Positions 56,647-64,000 of a stretch of 64,000 bases of DNA are shown here, piece after piece. The DNA is taken from assembly GCF_008801835.1 (NCBI RefSeq), contig NZ_VZOW01000007.1, positions 124,001 through 188,000 on the forward strand, given 5' to 3'. Made by a program: the position numbers and the translations under genes. The stretch's first letter is position 1; the number at the start of each line of letters is the position of its first letter. Origin of the DNA: Cupriavidus pauculus. GTDB taxonomy: Bacteria > Pseudomonadota > Gammaproteobacteria > Burkholderiales > Burkholderiaceae. The notes under the pieces were generated by a model, which saw nothing but the letters and a program-made list of their open reading frames with translations, had not been told where the DNA came from and ran no database searches.

Positions 56647-57603
56647 GTGCGCCCCGTCGATCCCGATCTCTGGCGAAACGCCGCCGACCAGCATGCCTAT
56701 AACGAAGCGCGCCGCCGTGTGCGGGGGCTGCGTTTCTTCTACATGCATGCGCTGGTGTATGTGGGCGTCAATGCGCTGCTAATCGTCATCAACCTCATCA
56801 CCTCGCCACATCGTCCGTGGGCCAGCGCGCCGCTGATGGGATGGGGCGTGGGGCTGGCGGTGCACGGCATCATGACGTGGAGCCGTGTCGGCCTGCTCGG
56901 CCGCAACTGGGAAGAACGCAAGATCGCCGAGTACATGGCTCGCGATCAGGTGCGTACGCTGTCGACGGAAAAGCAGTTGGTGGAAGCGCAGATGCGGCTG
57001 CTGCAGGCGCAGATCGAGCCGCATTTCCTGTTCAACACGCTGGCCAATGTGGTGAGCCTGATCGAGCCAGCGCCGCACAAGGCCACGCTGATGCTTGAGC
57101 ATTTCATCGCCTACCTGCGCGCATCGCTGGCGGCCAGCCGGGCCACGCAGGGCACGGTCGCACAGGAAGCCACGCTGCTGCGCGATTATCTTGCGCTGAT
57201 CAAGATCCGCATGGGCGACCGCCTGCAATACGCGATCGAAGTCGACGCCGCGCTGCAAGCCGTACCGCTGGCGCCGATGCTGTTGCAGCCCGTGGTGGAG
57301 AACGCCGTCAAGCACGGGCTGGAGCCGAAGATCGAAGGCGGCCGCCTGCTGGTGAAGGTGGAGCGCCGCGGGCCGCGCATGCTGGCCACGATCGAGGATG
57401 ACGGCATGGGGTTCCGGCCCGGCGGTGCGTCGGGCGTCGGGCTGTCCAACCTGCGCGAACGGCTGGCGGTGCTGTACGACGGCGACGCCCATGTGCGGAT
57501 CGAGGATCGCGCACCCGGCACCGCCGTGCTGATCGAAATCCCGCTGCCGCGCCAATTCCGCAATGGAGACGCCAAGGGAGACACCAATGGAGACGCTGCA
57601 TGA
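56647..57603 (+). CDS. LytS/AlgZ-family sensor histidine kinase with N-terminal 2TM domain
   Basis: A 318-residue membrane kinase from the GTG at 56647; a start further upstream (56605 or 56512) cannot be excluded. Residues about 20-95 form a 2TM domain with two membrane helices, ending GRNWEERKIAEYMAR. The His_kinase domain begins LQAQIEPHFLFNTLANVVSLIE with the phospho-accepting H126. The HATPase domain has VVENAVKHGLEP, EDDGMGF and GVGLSNLRERL. The C-terminal GDAKGDTNGDA is encoded by 12-base repeats. It overlaps the response regulator by four bases. Confidence 0.9.
   Translation: MRPVDPDLWRNAADQHAYNEARRRVRGLRFFYMHALVYVGVNALLIVINLITSPHRPWASAPLMGWGVGLAVHGIMTWSRVGLLGRNWEERKIAEYMARDQVRTLSTEKQLVEAQMRLLQAQIEPHFLFNTLANVVSLIEPAPHKATLMLEHFIAYLRASLAASRATQGTVAQEATLLRDYLALIKIRMGDRLQYAIEVDAALQAVPLAPMLLQPVVENAVKHGLEPKIEGGRLLVKVERRGPRMLATIEDDGMGFRPGGASGVGLSNLRERLAVLYDGDAHVRIEDRAPGTAVLIEIPLPRQFRNGDAKGDTNGDAA
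57563..57598 (+). repeat. Three tandem 12-base repeats containing Shine-Dalgarno-like GGAGAC
   Basis: AATGGAGACGCC, AAGGGAGACACC and AATGGAGACGCT lie head to tail at the 3' end of the kinase gene. Each contains GGAGAC, and the last copy is well placed as the ribosome site for the response regulator ATG at 57600. Confidence 0.8.
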
Positions 57604-58361
57604 CGCTCACCGCATTGATCGCCGACGATGAAGAGCACCTGCGCGCGCATCTGCGCGGCAAGCTGGCGCGCCTATGGCCCGAACTCGATATCGTTGCCGA
57701 GGCCGCCAACGGTGTGGAGGCCGCGGCGCTGATTGCACGGCATGCGCCGGCCGTGGCTTTCCTCGATATCAAGATGCCGGGCATGTCCGGGCTGGAAGTG
57801 GCGCAGGGCATGGAAACCGATACGCGGCTGGTGTTTGTGACGGCCTATGACGAATTCGCACTCGATGCCTTCGAGCGCGCGGCAGTGGACTATCTGGTCA
57901 AACCGGTCAACGACGAGCGTCTGGCGCGCACCATCGGACGGCTGCGCCGCGCCTTGCAGGATGCGGCGCCGTTGCCGGAACTGGCGCAACTGCTCGGTCA
58001 GCTCACGCGCGGGCAGCCGCGCGCCGAAGGTGCCGGGCCGCTGCGTTGGGTGCGCGCCAGCCGCGGCAATACCACCAGCCATGTACCGATCCAGGACGTG
58101 CTGTATTTCCAGAGTGACGATAAATACGTGGTGGTGCATACGCGCGATGGCGAACATCTGATCCGGACGCCGCTTCAGGAACTGATCGACGGGCTCGATC
58201 CGGACGTGTTCTGGCAGGTGCATCGCTCCACCATCGTCAACATGGAATACGTGGCCGGCACGCGGCGCGACGATTCGGGACGCCTGTTCGTGCGCATGCG
58301 CGACAGCGATACGGAACTGCCCGTATCGCGCGCGTATGTGCATCGCTTCCGCCAGATGTAG
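57600..58361 (+). CDS. LytTR-family response regulator
   Basis: A 253-residue regulator with a receiver domain (residues 1-120; phospho-acceptor D56 in AFLDIKMPGMSG, T81 and K101 in YLVKPV). A LytTR DNA-binding domain occupies about 148-250 (HVPIQDVLYFQSDDKYVVVHTRDGEHLIRTPLQELIDGL, FWQVHRSTIVNM). It forms a LytS/LytR or AlgZ/AlgR-like pair with the upstream kinase. The target genes are unknown; no LytTR sites are obvious nearby. Confidence 0.93.
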   Translation: MTLTALIADDEEHLRAHLRGKLARLWPELDIVAEAANGVEAAALIARHAPAVAFLDIKMPGMSGLEVAQGMETDTRLVFVTAYDEFALDAFERAAVDYLVKPVNDERLARTIGRLRRALQDAAPLPELAQLLGQLTRGQPRAEGAGPLRWVRASRGNTTSHVPIQDVLYFQSDDKYVVVHTRDGEHLIRTPLQELIDGLDPDVFWQVHRSTIVNMEYVAGTRRDDSGRLFVRMRDSDTELPVSRAYVHRFRQM

Positions 58362-58388
58362 GCCGCGCGCTTTGGCGCAGCGCGCCGC

Positions 58389-58718
58389 TTAGTAGCGTTC
58401 CATGAATTCGCGGATCTTGCGGCTCTCCCAGTCGCGGCCCCAGCGCGACAGGCGCGTCCACACCAGGATGCCGTGCACCGCCAGTGCCAGGCCCCACGCC
58501 AGCGTGGTGCTCAGCGGCCATGGCCAGCCGCTGGTGGCATGGTGCGACCACGACGGCGTGGGGAAGTAGAAGAAGCGGAACCACAACCAGCCGTTGACCA
58601 CAAGATAGACCAGCAGGTGCACATACCAGCCGCGCAGTTTGCGCACCGCCCGGCGTGCGCGCCAGTAGGCCATGGCATTGTCGTCGGGCGGCGGGAAGGG
58701 TGGGTGATTCGGTTGCAT
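58389..58718 (-). CDS. Stand-alone 2TM-domain membrane protein
   Basis: A 109-residue protein from the ATG at 58718, which follows AGGA. After a proline-rich start (MQPNHPPFPPPDD) come two membrane helices (about residues 30-50 and 65-88) and the ending GRDWESRKIREFMERY. The domain matches the N-terminal 2TM domain of the adjacent kinase (RRxVRxLR...YxHxLVYxxVN...GLAVHGI, then GRxWExRKIxE). It converges on the response regulator 27 bases away. It may be a partner or decoy for the kinase membrane domain; this is inference. Confidence 0.82.
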   Translation of the reverse strand: MQPNHPPFPPPDDNAMAYWRARRAVRKLRGWYVHLLVYLVVNGWLWFRFFYFPTPSWSHHATSGWPWPLSTTLAWGLALAVHGILVWTRLSRWGRDWESRKIREFMERY

Positions 58719-58886
58719 GGCTCGGTCCTGTCCTTGAAATGCGTTGCGATGGCTCCGTTGTAAGCCACGCGACATGCACTTTCCAGGGGGCTGGGCCGAA
58801 TCGACAGGAAATCGCCGCGAGCGACGGCGCGCTGGCGCGAATGACGGCACCAGCGACGCCGCACCCTGCCGCGTCGGTCGTGCCGC

Positions 58887-61139
58887 CTAGGCTTCGCGTG
58901 ACACCTCCACGAGGCAGCTCATCGCATTGGGCCCCTGGGTCAGGTCCGATGTGCCGATATCGAGCGTCAGCGTGTTGGCCGCGCCGGCGCGGTCGATGCC
59001 GTCGGTGTCGGGGTCGTACCATGCGCCGGTGGCGATGACCGCCACGCCGCGCGCCACGCCGTCGCTGATGGCCAGCCCCGCGGCGAGCGCGCCGCGCCCG
59101 TTGTGTACGCGCACGCGCATGCCCACATGCAGGCCGCGTGCCGCGGCGTCTGCGGGATGCAGGGTGATGCGCTCGGCGCCGGCGATCTTGCCGGCCTGCG
59201 CCAGCGGCGCGGCATCGAGCTGGCTGTGCAGCCGATCGGCCGGCTGCACCGACACCAGATGCAGCGGATGGGTTTGCGCCTGCGCCGCGCCGAGCCATTC
59301 CACGGGCGGCCGCCAGTTCGGATGCGTACCGCAATCGCTGGACATCGCGCCGATGTTGGGGCTGGACAACTCGATGCGACCGCTTGGCGTGCGCAATGGA
59401 TGCGCCACCGGATCGGCGCGGAAATCGTCGAACAGCACGAAGTCTTCGGTGGGCGGCGGCAGCGCCACGTAGCCGGTGCGCCAGAACTGGTCGAAGTCCG
59501 GCATGTCGATGCCCGCGCGGGCCTGCGCGTCGCGGCATCGTGCGTAGATGCTGGCGATCCAGTCGCGCTCGTCGCGTTGTTCGGTGAAGGCGGCGCGATA
59601 GCCGAGACGGTCGGCCAGTTCGGTAAAGATGTCGAAGTCGCTGCGTGCGCGATGCAGCGGCGCAATCGCCTGATGCATCGCCAGTACATAGCGGTCGCGC
59701 GACGAACCGCCGATATCGTTGCGCTCAAGCGCCGTGGTGACGGGCAGCACGATGTCGGCATGACGCGCGGTGGCGGTCCAGCAGATGTCCTGCACGATCA
59801 CGGTCTGCGGGCGTGCCCACGCCTGGCGCAGGCGCGACAGTTGCTGATGGTGATGGAACGGATTGCCGCCGGCCCAGTGGATCAGCTTGACGTCCGGATA
59901 GTGGCGCGTTTCGCCGCGAAAACGATAGGCGCCGCCGGGATTGAGCAGCATGTCCGACAGCCGCGCGCATGGGATGTCCAGATTGGCGGGATTGCGGCCG
60001 ACCGGCATCTCCGGGCCCGGCGTTGCCACGCGCGGATTGCCGACGCCATTCATCGATCCGTGGCCAAAGCCGAAACCGCCGCCCGGCAAACCGATCTGCC
60101 CAAGCATTGCCGCCAGCGCAATCGCCATCCAGTAGGGCTGTTCGCCGCGGTGCTGGCGTTGCACCGCAAAGCTGCAGGTGATGTAGCTGCGCCGGCCGGC
60201 AAGTTGCCTGGCCAGTTGCGCGATGCGCGCGGCGGGGATGCCGGTGATCTGCGCCGCCCATTGGGGCGTCTTGGGCGTGCCGTCGCTCTGCCCCAGCAGA
60301 TACGCTTCCAGTTCGGGCCAGCCGCTGCAATGCGTGTGCAGGAACGCGGCGTCGTGTGCGTCCGCGCGCCGCAGTTCATAGGCTACGGCCAGCATCAGCG
60401 CCACGTCGGTGCCGGGCCGGATCGGGATCCACTCGGCGCCCAGAAACGCCGGGCAGTCGTCGCGGGTGGGGCTGATGTTGATGACGGTGGCACCGCTGGC
60501 GGCCAGCTTGCGCAGCCATCCCTGCTGCGTGTGTTCGGCCGCGCCGCCCGACGACACTTGTCCGTTCTTGAGGGCCAGACCGCCAAACGCGACGAAGACC
60601 TCGGTATGCGCGATCAGGCTCGGCCATGCCGTGACGCGGCCGGTCAGCGGACGATCGGTGCCGATCACATGCGGCAGCAGAAATTGCGCGGTGCCCCAGC
60701 TGTAGTTGCCAACCTGATCGACGCAGCCGCCGCCGTGGAAGTGAAAGCGCCGGATCAACGAGCGCGCATGATGCAGGCGTCCCGCCGAAGACCAGCCGTA
60801 GGATCCACCAAAGATGCCGGACGGGCCATGCTCGTCGCGCACGCGGGCGATTTCGCCGGCGACCAGATCGAGCGCCGCATCCCACGACACCTCGACGAAC
60901 TCGTCGCGCCCGCGCGCCTGTCCGTCACCGTCACCGTCGCCGCGCCGCGCAAGCCAGCCGCGACGCACCATCGGCGCACGGATGCGCGTGGGCGAATACA
61001 CCGACGGCACGATCGAATCGAGCAGCGGCGATGGGTCGGGGTCCGCCGCGAAGGGTTCGCAGCGGACCAGACGCCCGTCTTCCACCACGGCGGTGAAGGC
61101 GCCCCAATGCGCCAGTTGCGGATAGCGGCGAACGGTCAC
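58887..61139 (-). CDS. Molybdopterin S-/N-oxide reductase, BisC-like
   Basis: A 750-residue DMSO-reductase-family enzyme. The active-site region is GIFGGSYGWSSAGRLHHARS, with a serine molybdenum ligand as in biotin-sulfoxide, TMAO and DMSO reductases. The PTRDDCPAFLGAEWIPIRPGTD and PAGGFGFGHGSMNGVGNPR-like pterin-binding stretches follow, and the cofactor-capping C-terminus is AMSCLVEVSREA. There is no signal peptide and no N-terminal [4Fe-4S] CxxC motif, so it should be a cytoplasmic BisC/MsrP-like sulfoxide reductase. It is the last gene of the leftward sulfur operon. Confidence 0.87.
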   Translation of the reverse strand: MTVRRYPQLAHWGAFTAVVEDGRLVRCEPFAADPDPSPLLDSIVPSVYSPTRIRAPMVRRGWLARRGDGDGDGQARGRDEFVEVSWDAALDLVAGEIARVRDEHGPSGIFGGSYGWSSAGRLHHARSLIRRFHFHGGGCVDQVGNYSWGTAQFLLPHVIGTDRPLTGRVTAWPSLIAHTEVFVAFGGLALKNGQVSSGGAAEHTQQGWLRKLAASGATVINISPTRDDCPAFLGAEWIPIRPGTDVALMLAVAYELRRADAHDAAFLHTHCSGWPELEAYLLGQSDGTPKTPQWAAQITGIPAARIAQLARQLAGRRSYITCSFAVQRQHRGEQPYWMAIALAAMLGQIGLPGGGFGFGHGSMNGVGNPRVATPGPEMPVGRNPANLDIPCARLSDMLLNPGGAYRFRGETRHYPDVKLIHWAGGNPFHHHQQLSRLRQAWARPQTVIVQDICWTATARHADIVLPVTTALERNDIGGSSRDRYVLAMHQAIAPLHRARSDFDIFTELADRLGYRAAFTEQRDERDWIASIYARCRDAQARAGIDMPDFDQFWRTGYVALPPPTEDFVLFDDFRADPVAHPLRTPSGRIELSSPNIGAMSSDCGTHPNWRPPVEWLGAAQAQTHPLHLVSVQPADRLHSQLDAAPLAQAGKIAGAERITLHPADAAARGLHVGMRVRVHNGRGALAAGLAISDGVARGVAVIATGAWYDPDTDGIDRAGAANTLTLDIGTSDLTQGPNAMSCLVEVSREA

Positions 61140-61143
61140 GGGA

Positions 61144-62115
61144 TCAATCGCCCTGGATGCCGGCTTTGCGGATCAGATCGCCCCACTTGGCGCGTTCCGT
61201 GCTGAGCAGGCGGGCAAACTGCTGCGGCGTGTCCGAGGTGGCGTCCATGCCGGAGATCGCCAGGCGATTGCGGATTTCGGGATCGGCCATCACCTTGACC
61301 AGCGCCTTGTTCAATTGCGCAACGACGTCCGGCGGCGTGCCGGCTGGCGCCACCAGTCCGTACCAGTTGGTCACGTCATAGCCGGGCACGCCTGCTTCGG
61401 CCACGGTCGGCACGCCCGGAAACTGCGGTGAGCGCGTGGCGGTGGTCACGGCCAACGCGCGCAGTTTGCCCGAGGCGATCAACGGTTTGGCCGACGGATC
61501 GGAGAACGTGATCGGCACGATGCCGCCCATCACATCGGTCAGCGCCGGCGTGGTGCCCTTGTACGGCACATGCTGCATCTGCAGACCGGTCAGCATCTTG
61601 AACTGTTCGGCCGCGATCTGGCCGATGGTGCCGTTGCCGCCGGACGCGTACGAGAACTTGCCGTTGGCGCTGCGCACGGCGGCCAGCAAGCCCTGGATGT
61701 CCTTGTACGGCGTATCGGCGCCGGTCACCAGTACGTTGGGCATTGTCACCAGCACGCTGATCGGCGCGAAGTCCTTTTGCGGGTCGTAGTTCAGCTTGCG
61801 CAGGTTGGGCCAGATCGTGAAGGAGCCGGGCGTTGCCACGTAAAGCGTGTAGCCGTCGGGCGCGGACTTGGCAACCATGTCGGTGGCGATCAGGCCGCCG
61901 GCGCCGGGCCGGTTGTCGATGATGACGTTGGCCTTCAACTGGTCCGACAGCGCCGGGGCGATGGCGCGCGCCAGGGCGTCCGCGCCGCCGCCCGCGGGAA
62001 AGCCCACGACCAGGCGGATCGGCCGGGAGGCGTCCGGCCACGCCGCGTGCGCGGCGAATGGCGTCAGGACGGCGAGTAGCGGAACAAGCAGGCGCAGCGC
62101 GCGGGGGGAAAACAT
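61144..62115 (-). CDS. Bug-family (TctC-like) periplasmic solute receptor 4
   Basis: A 323-residue secreted receptor. The signal peptide is MFSPRALRLLVPLLAVLTPFAAHA. The motifs VGFPAGGGADALARAIAP, IIDNRPGAGGLIATDMVAKS and VPYKGTTPALTDVMGG are present. It lies four bases upstream of the BisC-like gene and 68 bases after the M14 gene in one leftward operon, and so probably delivers the substrate that this operon metabolises. As with the other receptors, no membrane permease genes are near. Confidence 0.9.
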   Translation of the reverse strand: MFSPRALRLLVPLLAVLTPFAAHAAWPDASRPIRLVVGFPAGGGADALARAIAPALSDQLKANVIIDNRPGAGGLIATDMVAKSAPDGYTLYVATPGSFTIWPNLRKLNYDPQKDFAPISVLVTMPNVLVTGADTPYKDIQGLLAAVRSANGKFSYASGGNGTIGQIAAEQFKMLTGLQMQHVPYKGTTPALTDVMGGIVPITFSDPSAKPLIASGKLRALAVTTATRSPQFPGVPTVAEAGVPGYDVTNWYGLVAPAGTPPDVVAQLNKALVKVMADPEIRNRLAISGMDATSDTPQQFARLLSTERAKWGDLIRKAGIQGD

Positions 62116-62183
62116 GGCAAGACTCCGGCAGGTGGGGAAAGCATCAAGACGTCAAAACATCGAGGCGTGACGAAGATCGGATG

Positions 62184-63215
62184 TCAGGCGTTGCGGGGCG
62201 GCGGGACCGGCACCGTGTCCCATTCCCACGCCACGAACGCCAGCCGTTCGCCGGTGTGGACCACGGGATCGCTGCGCAGGCCGATCAGCACACCGTCGCG
62301 CGCAAACGGCTTGACCGGCGTGAGCGACGCGTCGAGCTTGAGCGTGTCGCCGATCGATGCGCCTTCGGCCACCCGGTCGCCGGCGCGCGCCGCGGGCACG
62401 AACAGGCCGCCCTCGTCGGCGGTGATCCAGCCGCGCCGTGTCACGCGCCGAAGTGTGGTAGCCGCCGCGCGCGTCGCGGGCGCAGCGAGGATGCCCATCT
62501 GCACGGCCAGCGTCTGGAATCCGCTTTCGGCCACGGCAATGTTCTCGGGCTCGAAGCGGCTGCCGCTGCCCAGTTCCAGCATGAACGCGCAGACGCCGGC
62601 GGCCAGGCATTGATAGTCGAGCGCGCCGGCGATATTGCCGGGCAGCTCGCCCTTGCCGCCGACGTCCTGCTGGCATGCCACATGCGGATGGAACGGCGCC
62701 ATGGCGGCCAGCACGTCGGCCTCCGTCACGCGGCTTTGCGGATGGACCTTGTAGACCGTGTAGGGGCGCGCGTCGAACAGCGGATTCATGGTGTGCAAGT
62801 TGATCAGCACATCGGCCACGCCGCGTACTTCGCTGATCAACGCATGCGCCAGGCGCTCTGACACCAGTCCGCCTGCATTGCCGGGATAGGTCTGGTCCAG
62901 ATCGAGTTCGTCGTAGGGGTTGCGCTTGCGTCGCGCATCGAGCGCCTGCGGATTGCCGGTGGGCGTCACCACCACGTTGCCGCGCATGGTCGCCGGGTCG
63001 AGGCTGCGCGCAAAGCGCAATGCGGCCACCATGCCGTTGATCTCGTCGCCATGCACCTGCCCGTGCAGCCAGAGCGTGCGGCCCGGCTGAGCACCGCGCA
63101 CTGCCACGTAGGGCAGCGTGACGGCCATCCCCGATGCCATCGAGCCAACGGGCAGATGGCCGCTGATGCGGGCAGGGCCCGTTGGTTGGCGCAGCCAGTC
63201 ACCGATGATTGGCAT
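62184..63215 (-). CDS. M14-family succinylglutamate desuccinylase/aspartoacylase-like deacylase
   Basis: A 343-residue zinc hydrolase. The metal ligands are visible in LHGQVHGDEINGM (H and E) and LINLHTMNP (H). The catalytic glutamate is probably in MLELGSG, and a C-terminal beta domain follows. The family removes acyl or amide groups from N-acyl amino acids and related compounds. The start at 63215 has AGGAGTCTTCCC in front. Its 5' end overlaps the upstream cystathionine lyase by 17 bases, so the two genes are coupled. Confidence 0.87.
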   Translation of the reverse strand: MPIIGDWLRQPTGPARISGHLPVGSMASGMAVTLPYVAVRGAQPGRTLWLHGQVHGDEINGMVAALRFARSLDPATMRGNVVVTPTGNPQALDARRKRNPYDELDLDQTYPGNAGGLVSERLAHALISEVRGVADVLINLHTMNPLFDARPYTVYKVHPQSRVTEADVLAAMAPFHPHVACQQDVGGKGELPGNIAGALDYQCLAAGVCAFMLELGSGSRFEPENIAVAESGFQTLAVQMGILAAPATRAAATTLRRVTRRGWITADEGGLFVPAARAGDRVAEGASIGDTLKLDASLTPVKPFARDGVLIGLRSDPVVHTGERLAFVAWEWDTVPVPPPRNA

Positions 63216-64000
63216 GGGAAGACTCCTGTTCAGTGGAAAGATCGGCAATCGCGTCGAACGCGTGCGCGAGGTCGCGCAGCAGGTCGTCGACGGCTTCGAG
63301 CCCGATATGCAGCCGAATCACGGTGCCGTGCGATGACCAGTCCGTGACGCTGCGCGCGCGGCGCATGTCGGCCAGCACCGCCAGGCTCTCGAAGCCGCCC
63401 CACGATGCGCCGATGCCGAACAGCTCAAGGCTGTCGACAAAACGTTCGGCGGCCACCGGCGCGCGCGAACGCAGCGTGAACGACAGCAGGCCATTGGTGC
63501 CGTGGCAATCGCGTTGCCATAGCGCGTGATTGGGATCGTGCGGCAGCGCGGGGCAAAACACTTCGGCCACATCGGTGCGCGCATGCAGCCACTGCGCCAC
63601 GGCAAGCGCGCCTTGCTGGTGTTGCGCCAGCCGCGCACTGAGCGAACGGATGCCGCGTTGCACCAGATACGCGTCGTCGGGGCTGACTGTGATGCCGAAC
63701 GCGTCGGCCATGCTCGCCAGTTCGGGCCACGCGGCCGCGGTGGTGCAGACCGTGCCCATCATCACATCCGAATGGCCGCCCAGATACTTGGTGGCGGCCA
63801 TCAGCGAGATGTCGGCGCCCAGTTCCAGCGGGCGATAGAGCAGCCCCGATCCCCACGTGTTGTCGGCCGCGACCAGTGCGCCGTGCGCATGCGCGCGCGC
63901 CGCGAGCGCGGGCAGGTCCAACATCTCATAGGTCAGCGAGCCGGGCGCCTCGACGTAGACGAGCCGCGTCTCGGGGCGCAGCTTTGCATCGAGGTCGGAG
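63199..64000 (-). CDS. metC: Cystathionine beta-lyase-like PLP enzyme, 5' end outside window
   Basis: The C-terminal 266 codons of a Cys/Met metabolism PLP enzyme; the start lies beyond the right edge. The PLP-binding lysine is in LMAATKYLGGHSDVMMG, preceded by LVAADNTWGSGLLYRPLELGAD. The C-terminal substrate-phosphate/carboxylate arginine region is ESLAVLADMRRARSVTDWSSHGTVIRLHIGLE. The sequence fits cystathionine beta-lyase (MetC) or a C-S lyase releasing pyruvate, ammonia and a thiol. It is the first visible gene of the leftward operon with the M14, Bug and BisC genes. Confidence 0.87.
   Translation of the reverse strand, partial: SDLDAKLRPETRLVYVEAPGSLTYEMLDLPALAARAHAHGALVAADNTWGSGLLYRPLELGADISLMAATKYLGGHSDVMMGTVCTTAAAWPELASMADAFGITVSPDDAYLVQRGIRSLSARLAQHQQGALAVAQWLHARTDVAEVFCPALPHDPNHALWQRDCHGTNGLLSFTLRSRAPVAAERFVDSLELFGIGASWGGFESLAVLADMRRARSVTDWSSHGTVIRLHIGLEAVDDLLRDLAHAFDAIADLSTEQESSHANHR

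Noticed and set aside
59103-61205. A 700-codon plus-strand frame opposite the BisC-like gene
   Set aside because: The composition is arginine/alanine/glutamine-rich without motifs, while the minus strand has a complete molybdoenzyme.

Overview
The window is about two-thirds GC by eye. It reads as chromosomal DNA of a Burkholderiales beta-proteobacterium, most likely a Cupriavidus-type Burkholderiaceae. This rests on the malonate decarboxylase locus, four orphan Bug-type solute receptors, the PQQ alcohol oxidation genes, and compact catabolic operons each next to a LysR, GntR, AraC or XRE regulator. The genus is inference from gene content. I see no rRNA, CRISPR array, insertion sequence, integrase or phage gene. 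Genes are tightly packed, and many starts or stops overlap by 1-4 bases.

Layout, left half. 1-5.1 kb: malonate use (mdcA-mdcB-mdcC leftward, running off the left edge; madL-madM rightward; LysR mdcR). 5.4-7.4 kb: DUF485-ActP acetate symporter pair. 7.4-11 kb: DUF2322 gene, tRNA-Val with its own promoter and terminator, a MipA-like outer-membrane protein, and a chemoreceptor behind a sigma28-like promoter. 11-17 kb: cupin, LysR, a periplasmic molybdenum hydroxylase of the isoquinoline oxidoreductase type, and an MFS exporter. 17.2-25.9 kb: periplasmic alcohol oxidation (SUOX-like/cytochrome c protein, quinohemoprotein alcohol dehydrogenase, aldehyde dehydrogenase, AraC regulator, acyl-CoA synthetase, Crp/Fnr regulator). 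26-30 kb: housekeeping and small genes, including a 58-residue GTG-start gene.

Right half. 30.3-38.5 kb: a Bug receptor, then a leftward five-gene operon MFS-FGGY kinase-GlpD-FAD oxidase-GlpP with a strong promoter and a perfect leader hairpin. 38.8-43.3 kb: a Bug receptor, an aconitase-type hydro-lyase (two subunits), an isocitrate-lyase-type C-C lyase and a GntR regulator, resembling the dimethylmaleate branch of nicotinate fermentation. 43.3-47.2 kb: XRE-cupin regulator divergent from an FMNH2-dependent monooxygenase, flavin reductase and MFS transporter, with a perfect operator-like palindrome between them. 47.7-56.5 kb: a sugar-acid-type pathway (UxaA/GarD dehydratase, semialdehyde dehydrogenase, HpcH/HpaI aldolase, FAD dehydrogenase, Bug receptor) with a divergent LysR-amino acid oxidase pair. 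56.6-58.7 kb: LytS/LytTR two-component system with a related stand-alone 2TM protein. 58.9-64 kb: a leftward operon of cystathionine lyase (cut by the right edge), M14 deacylase, Bug receptor and BisC-type sulfoxide reductase.

The strongest candidates for undescribed biology are the GlpP-controlled polyol operon with its leader hairpin (31.3-38.5 kb), the putative sulfur-compound operon at the right edge (58.9-64 kb), and the hydro-lyase/lyase cassette (38.8-43.3 kb). All substrates are inferred from gene families only.
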